From: Euonymus europaeus
Taxonomy: Eukaryota > Streptophyta > Magnoliopsida > Celastrales > Celastraceae
DNA length: 64,000 nucleotides
NCBI GenBank assembly: GCA_963580455.1
Contig: OY756958.1
Location: 6,770,501-6,834,500 of the forward strand
Reading direction: 5' to 3'
Every line of letters begins with the position of its first letter. Within the stretch, counting starts at the first letter, position 1. The translations under genes were made by a program, and so were the position numbers. The notes beneath the pieces were generated by a model. The model was not told where the DNA came from. It ran no database searches and was given only the letters and a program-made list of their open reading frames with translations. Positions 59,367-64,000 of this stretch are shown here, piece by piece.

Positions 59367-61637
59367 GATTATCAACAATCCAATCAATCCTACATCAATA
59401 CATAATAATGTTTGTACTTTGCACAATATGTCAATATTATAATTTACAATATAACATTGTGTGAACTGACATAACTGTGATTTGTGAAGTCATTCCTAAA
59501 TATTCCAAATTCTAGATTTCTAGTGAGTAGTGACCAATATACAATATATATTCCAATAATCCAATTTTCACATTGGAATTCCTAATATTGGTTCATTTAA
59601 AATTGTAAAGGCCAACGAAAAGCTAGAAAATTGAATCATTAATCATTAATCATAGTATCATACTGCATCATGCCTCATTAATATCATTATGACGTTATGA
59701 GTGCCAAACTTTAGATTAAAAGGCACAACAGAGAAGGCCCTTTTGAGTGTCGAACTCCAGAATGATATGGATTAGGGAAGACCAAAAGAAAGTCCAACTG
59801 TGAGTCTGTGAACTTATCATTGTTCCTTGAGATTGAGAGACCACTTGTAAAATTCCATCCCGTAAAAGGGACAAAAACTAATAATATGGAAATAATAAAT
59901 TAAGGGTTTTAAAAAAAATGTAAAGAAAAAGAAAAATGTTAAGAAAATTTAATATATATATATATAAGTTTACTTATTTTTGTTAATATATATAAAATAA
60001 TAATAATTGGAAACAGTTTGCTGGGGTGATGAACCAGGAAGCATTTCTTACGCTCCTTGGTTCAAAAAATAAAAATAAAAATAAAAATCGTAAGCATATA
60101 TTTACCAAAAGATTAATATCTTAAATTATAAGTAGTTGATTCATGTGAAAAAAAGGATTAGAGTAAAAATTTTACGTGGATAAATTAAAACTTTTAAGAT
60201 CTAAGTTCAAGTTAGTAACTCATATTTGAGAATTTGAAGTGTACTTAAATGTATTTTTGATACCATGACTTTTATGTAGTTATTAATCTAGAAGTCGATA
60301 CTACTATTCTAGTGGAATTATTTGATATGACTCAAGGAATGTCTAGTATAATAGAATTGTAGTACATTACATACATTTAGGAGGACGTGTGGTATAGTGG
60401 ATGGGGTTAGGTTGATGTTGCCATGATTCAACACAGTTCAAGTCTACGTATTTTACAATATCTTTCATGATTGTTTATCCTTAGAGTTGATATGGATGTT
60501 ATCGATTGTTGGATAAGTGTGATCAGGTAATTTCTTTAAATTGTGTATGGACAAATGATTATTTATGACCCAAATATGAATAGATAATAGTTTTCAAGTA
60601 TAAGTTAGAGAATTATATTAAGTCCCTTATGTGGAAGAGATGACATTATGTAATCATTAGTGAAGTGAGTTGGCAAGCTAGCTACCACTTTTCAAGGTTG
60701 AAACTTGAAAGTGAGTTTTGCTTGTTAGGTAGCTTTCCTATGGAGAGGTGAACCTAAGTGTATGATCAATATAAGAAAAAAATACATAGGAGTGGAGTAG
60801 TGACCATCTATCATCAATGAGATGATCAAGCAATATATCGCAATGTCTAACTTGAAGTGTTTGATACTCATAATTGTTAGCTCATGAAGAGTAGTCAGTA
60901 ATTGAGATATATGGTTTTAATATTTGGTGGTAATCAAATGATAAAAAAAATAAATTTTAGAGTATAGTAAGAGTTCAATACATATGTTTTATCGAATTTG
61001 GATTTTGATTTACCACTAGGATGGGTATATCATGATTGCATATGAAGTTTAATTTATTTATGAAACACCAATATAATTTATGGACGTTGGAGGAGACGTT
61101 TTTTTTTTTTGTGATATTGATTGCGTTATCGATTTAAAGCACTTGTATGAACATAGAACATTAAGATGAATTAATTATATGTTTTGATGCATTTTTATAG
61201 TTATGACATGGATTGAATTTAGAGAGTAGCATGAGAATGATTGTATCAATATTCATAACTATAGAGATTGATGGAGTTGTCAATTTGGATAACTAGATTG
61301 TGGTTACTATAATTGATTGATGGATTTTATGATTATTAGATTTAGTTGATGAATTTGACCTCTCGAAAGATTTTACTACGTAGTGTGCATCGTATGGTGA
61401 ATTAGTCACATTGTTATGCAGTACTTGATGATTATATTTTTTCTAGAGTTTATGATAACTAAATATTGGATATAAAGTTGATGGCAATTATAGATTTATG
61501 TTTAGTTATGTATAAGATAAGATAGGAAATGAATATTTAATAGTAGAGTTAGGGAACATACACATTTAAGTTCATTGATAATATTGTTAGATATCTTGGA
61601 TCTTATGAAAGTCGTGTGTGTTTAAGTTTGTTGGAGG
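59367..61637. other. gene-free AT-rich DNA
   Basis: No supported gene or complete element. At about 59848 the text tgtaaaattccatcccg could be an LTR start in plus orientation, with an AT-rich body after it. At 60383-60445, gtgtggtatagtggatgg and cagttcaagtctac resemble degraded Pol III A and B boxes, perhaps a SINE trace. Confidence 0.5.
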
Positions 61638-62202
61638 TAGGGTTGTGCACGGTCCGGTTAACCGGACCGTGGACCCTAAACCGAAACCAAACCGGAATAG
61701 ACGGTTTTGAAAAAATTGAAACCGAAACCGAACCATATTTTCAGTTAACCGGTAATTCGGTTAACCGGTTTTAAAGGTTCGGTCCGGTCCGGTTCCGATT
61801 TTATAATCAATTAGATAACTATATATTATTAATAATTATAAAATAATATGTAATGGACATATAATTATAAAATAAGGTATAATGAGTAATGAATTATTAA
61901 AGAAAAAATATTTATATAAAATAATGTATAATTGACATGTAATTAAAAAATATTTATGTCATTAAACCTATATATATTCACACATATATATATTTAAATT
62001 TTAAATATATTCATAATTAAACGGTCCGGTCCGGTTAACCGCGGTTTCAAAGAAATGAAACTGGAGACCGGACCATATATCTTGGTCCGGTCCGGTTAAC
62101 CGGACCATTGACCGAAATCTGGTCAATAAACCGGACCGGACCGGACCGACTGGTCCGGTTTCTGGTTTTCTACCGGTTTACGGTCCGGTTTGCACACCCC
62201 TA
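61638..62202. mobile_element. hAT-type MITE rich in GGTCCGGTTAACCGG, perfect 8-bp duplication
   Basis: Left end TAGGGTTGTGCACGGTCCGG and the reverse complement of the right end TAGGGGTGTGCAAACCGG are inverted repeats, flanked by GTTGGAGG at 61630-61637 and 62203-62210. Both subterminal zones are packed with (g)gtccggttaaccgg palindromes (near 61650, 61750, 62025 and 62085); the centre (61800-62020) is AT-rich. Non-coding. Confidence 0.85.
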
Positions 62203-62842
62203 GTTGGAGGTATAGATAAATACCTATGGATATGCAGATTTTGTGGATCCATTGTAAAATAGTATCTATTGGTGATAGTTTTTTCTCTGTGAATTTAGTT
62301 GAAGATGATATTTTGGGAAAAACATCGATTTTTGAATCTGTATTTAAATTGGACCAGTGATTGTTATTTCTTACACTTGTATGGTAATGGATAGCTCTTG
62401 AACTAAACCTAATTTGATCGTATTATAGCAGCTTGATTTTAGGGGATTTCCCCCAATTTTATTTGGCAACTGGCGTAGCTGTAGAGCAAGGACAAAGGTA
62501 GCATCGAATGGCATGCTTCATACGCAGCATCAGCCTATAAGAGTTATGTTGGGTACTTGGACTTTTAAACTTATTGAACACTTAGTGATTGGGCTTATTT
62601 ACTTGGGCAATTGGGCTTATTCACATGTAGCATATTACAATTCTACATGACTACACATGAAATCATAAATTTGGCCCAAACACGCAACAATAATCACATA
62701 GATTTAATCATACAATTCCACTTTCTAGTAGGGACTCCGACCATCTACCATAATCACATACTACGGCCTCAAGCCTCCTATCCACATGCAATCCATATAG
62801 ATAATCATCATCAAACATCACAAACAACCACATATAGTTATA
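62203..62842. other. gene-free intergenic DNA
   Basis: Nothing supported. The 103-codon open frame beginning at 62611 lacks family signatures and runs into a retroposon tail. Confidence 0.5.
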
Positions 62843-63330
62843 CTCTTTTTTTGGGTAAGAAAGCGTTTTATATAACCAAAAGGAATTACAAAGCATACGA
62901 GGGGCACTCAGCCCTTCTTTAATTCAACCACTCTAATCCCATCCTTCAAAAATAGTGTCGTTGGCATCATTTTGTCAAGAGTTCTCATTTTGAGTTGCAC
63001 CTTGTTTGGATCAATCAAATGAGTCTTCTTCATGAAGCAACTCTCTCTCAAGGAATGCCAAACAAGTCCATCTTAAATTCTGGAAAATATTATAACTTTA
63101 TGTCATCTTGTCCCTCCCTTGTCTCCATAGTCAAGTGTTAGGCACAATACCAAACAAGTATTTCAAACTTGTATTCCCTCTTCTTTCTTGACTCCAAGAA
63201 AAAATGAGAAGGCTTCTGGAATCTCTTCAAATAATTCTTCAGCAATAATAACACTAAGCACATGGCTGGAACCATTTCTTGCACACAAAGTATTAACCTT
63301 GACTCAAATAGGGTTGACCATGACAAAGCT
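62843..63330 (-). mobile_element. LINE-type retroposon 3' end (minus orientation)
   Basis: On the minus strand the sequence ends ttggttatataaaacgcttt-cttaccc then a run of A (seen as ctctttttttggg on plus at 62845), preceded by gccctcgtatgctttg-like text, the usual 3' end of plant L1-type LINEs. The minus-strand open frame at 63138-63326 may be part of its degraded ORF; no domain was recognised. Confidence 0.5.
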
Positions 63331-64000
63331 TGTCCAAATGAGCTTCAAATCATGATGCACGAATTTTCTCAATTAAATAAGCTTAATAATACTTTAAATC
63401 AGCTCATGATGATCAATTGATTAAACCTACAAAAAGAATAGATGACAAAGCATCCCATTTTTGCTTGTAAGCTCAAAGAGCTTCAATGCTTGCACTTAGG
63501 TTAATCAACATGGTATAATCTCAATTAAATTCATGTAAGCACTTGATAAATCAATTTATCCATATAAGAGTGTGCATACAAAATTTCACTTATAATTGAG
63601 GTCATTTGGTCAGTCAATTTGATCATGCAAATCTCAATTAGCCAAGTTTCATACCTGCATAGGTGAATTAATTTCAACGTACAAATTGAACATGATAGAC
63701 TTAAACTTGACCTGATAGTATTTGATAATGAAAAATTCTAGAGTATATTAAATAATGTTCAAAATTAAAATCAAGTTAATCGGAGATCATTTGAACAAGT
63801 TATGACTGTTCAACCAATGTGCGTGCAGTGTGATGTTTGGACAAATTTTAGCATCGAAAAATAGGTAAGTCCAAATTCTTCCAATTTATATCAAACATGA
63901 TCAAATATGATTCCAAAGATATATAATGAAGCTTAAATCAGTAGATATAATTCATTTCATGATTTATCCAAATTCATCCAAAGTTGAGCACAATCAAATA
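63331..64000. other. gene-free DNA to the window end
   Basis: AT-rich with no open frame of note. The text tcaaatgagcttcaaatcatgatg and similar phrases suggest repeat origin, but I cannot assign a family. Confidence 0.45.

Noticed and set aside
60383..60445. tRNA-like A and B boxes
   Set aside because: The boxes are degenerate and I could not fold a cloverleaf; at most a SINE trace.
1..64000. CRISPR arrays, prophage, operons or an undescribed defence system
   Set aside because: The window is plant nuclear DNA; repeats present are transposon-derived and lack regular spacers, and no cluster of unknown conserved genes exists.

Overview
This is plant nuclear DNA, most likely from a eudicot. Both host genes have short exons joined by GT-AG introns, the intergenic DNA is AT-rich, and most of the window is dead or non-autonomous transposable elements of plant types: Ty3/Gypsy chromovirus-like elements, MULE, hAT, PIF/Harbinger-like elements, Au-like SINEs, plant LINEs and a 5S-rRNA-bearing TRIM-like fragment. 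Nothing bacterial, no CRISPR array and no organellar gene block was seen. The species cannot be named from sequence alone.

Host genes. (1) At the left edge, on the minus strand, are the first three coding exons (3680 down to 150) of a plastid ABC1-like atypical kinase, best matched to the ABC1K3 type; the rest lies outside the window. Its second intron carries a decayed hAT transposase gene. (2) A complete gene for CTF18, the large AAA+ subunit of the alternative clamp loader used in sister-chromatid cohesion and S-phase checkpoint work, runs on the plus strand from 36059 to 54017. I could place 22 coding exons; all splice phases agree and they total 2949 nt (982 codons plus stop). An E2F-type site (TTTCCCGCC) lies about 115 bp upstream of its ATG. 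The introns hold a LINE fragment, three SINE copies, a hAT element with a perfect 8-bp target duplication, and a MITE.

Between the genes. 3.95-11.5 kb is gene-free and repeat-derived (MITEs, a 5S-derived TRIM fragment, an LTR edge, AT-rich DNA with a recurring degenerate motif, a microsatellite block). 11.5-14.7 kb is a minus-strand MULE transposase pseudogene with a hAT-type MITE inside it. 15.57-25.46 kb is a minus-strand Ty3/Gypsy pol remnant (element A) broken by three long LTR-like blocks and a 1.74-kb TAA-flanked element. 25.47-31.9 kb is a plus-strand Ty3/Gypsy element (element B) with gag, protease, RT, RNase H, integrase and chromodomain-like traces but many stops; a 1.1-kb Harbinger-like element sits in its RT. 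31.9-35.9 kb is gene-free and holds a second copy of that Harbinger-like family.

Right of CTF18. 54.5-57.1 kb holds a possible last exon of an unrecognised minus-strand gene, an LTR-like stretch, and a third, internally deleted minus-strand Gypsy element (C). 57.2-59.4 kb is a second hAT-type pseudogene (zf-MYM/TTF class). 59.4-64 kb is gene-free, with a GGTCCGGTTAACC-rich hAT MITE and a LINE 3' end.

I found no convincing undescribed system. The more unusual signals are the nested insertions whose exact removal restores host-element reading frames, two degenerate recurring-motif regions, and the E2F-like site at CTF18.
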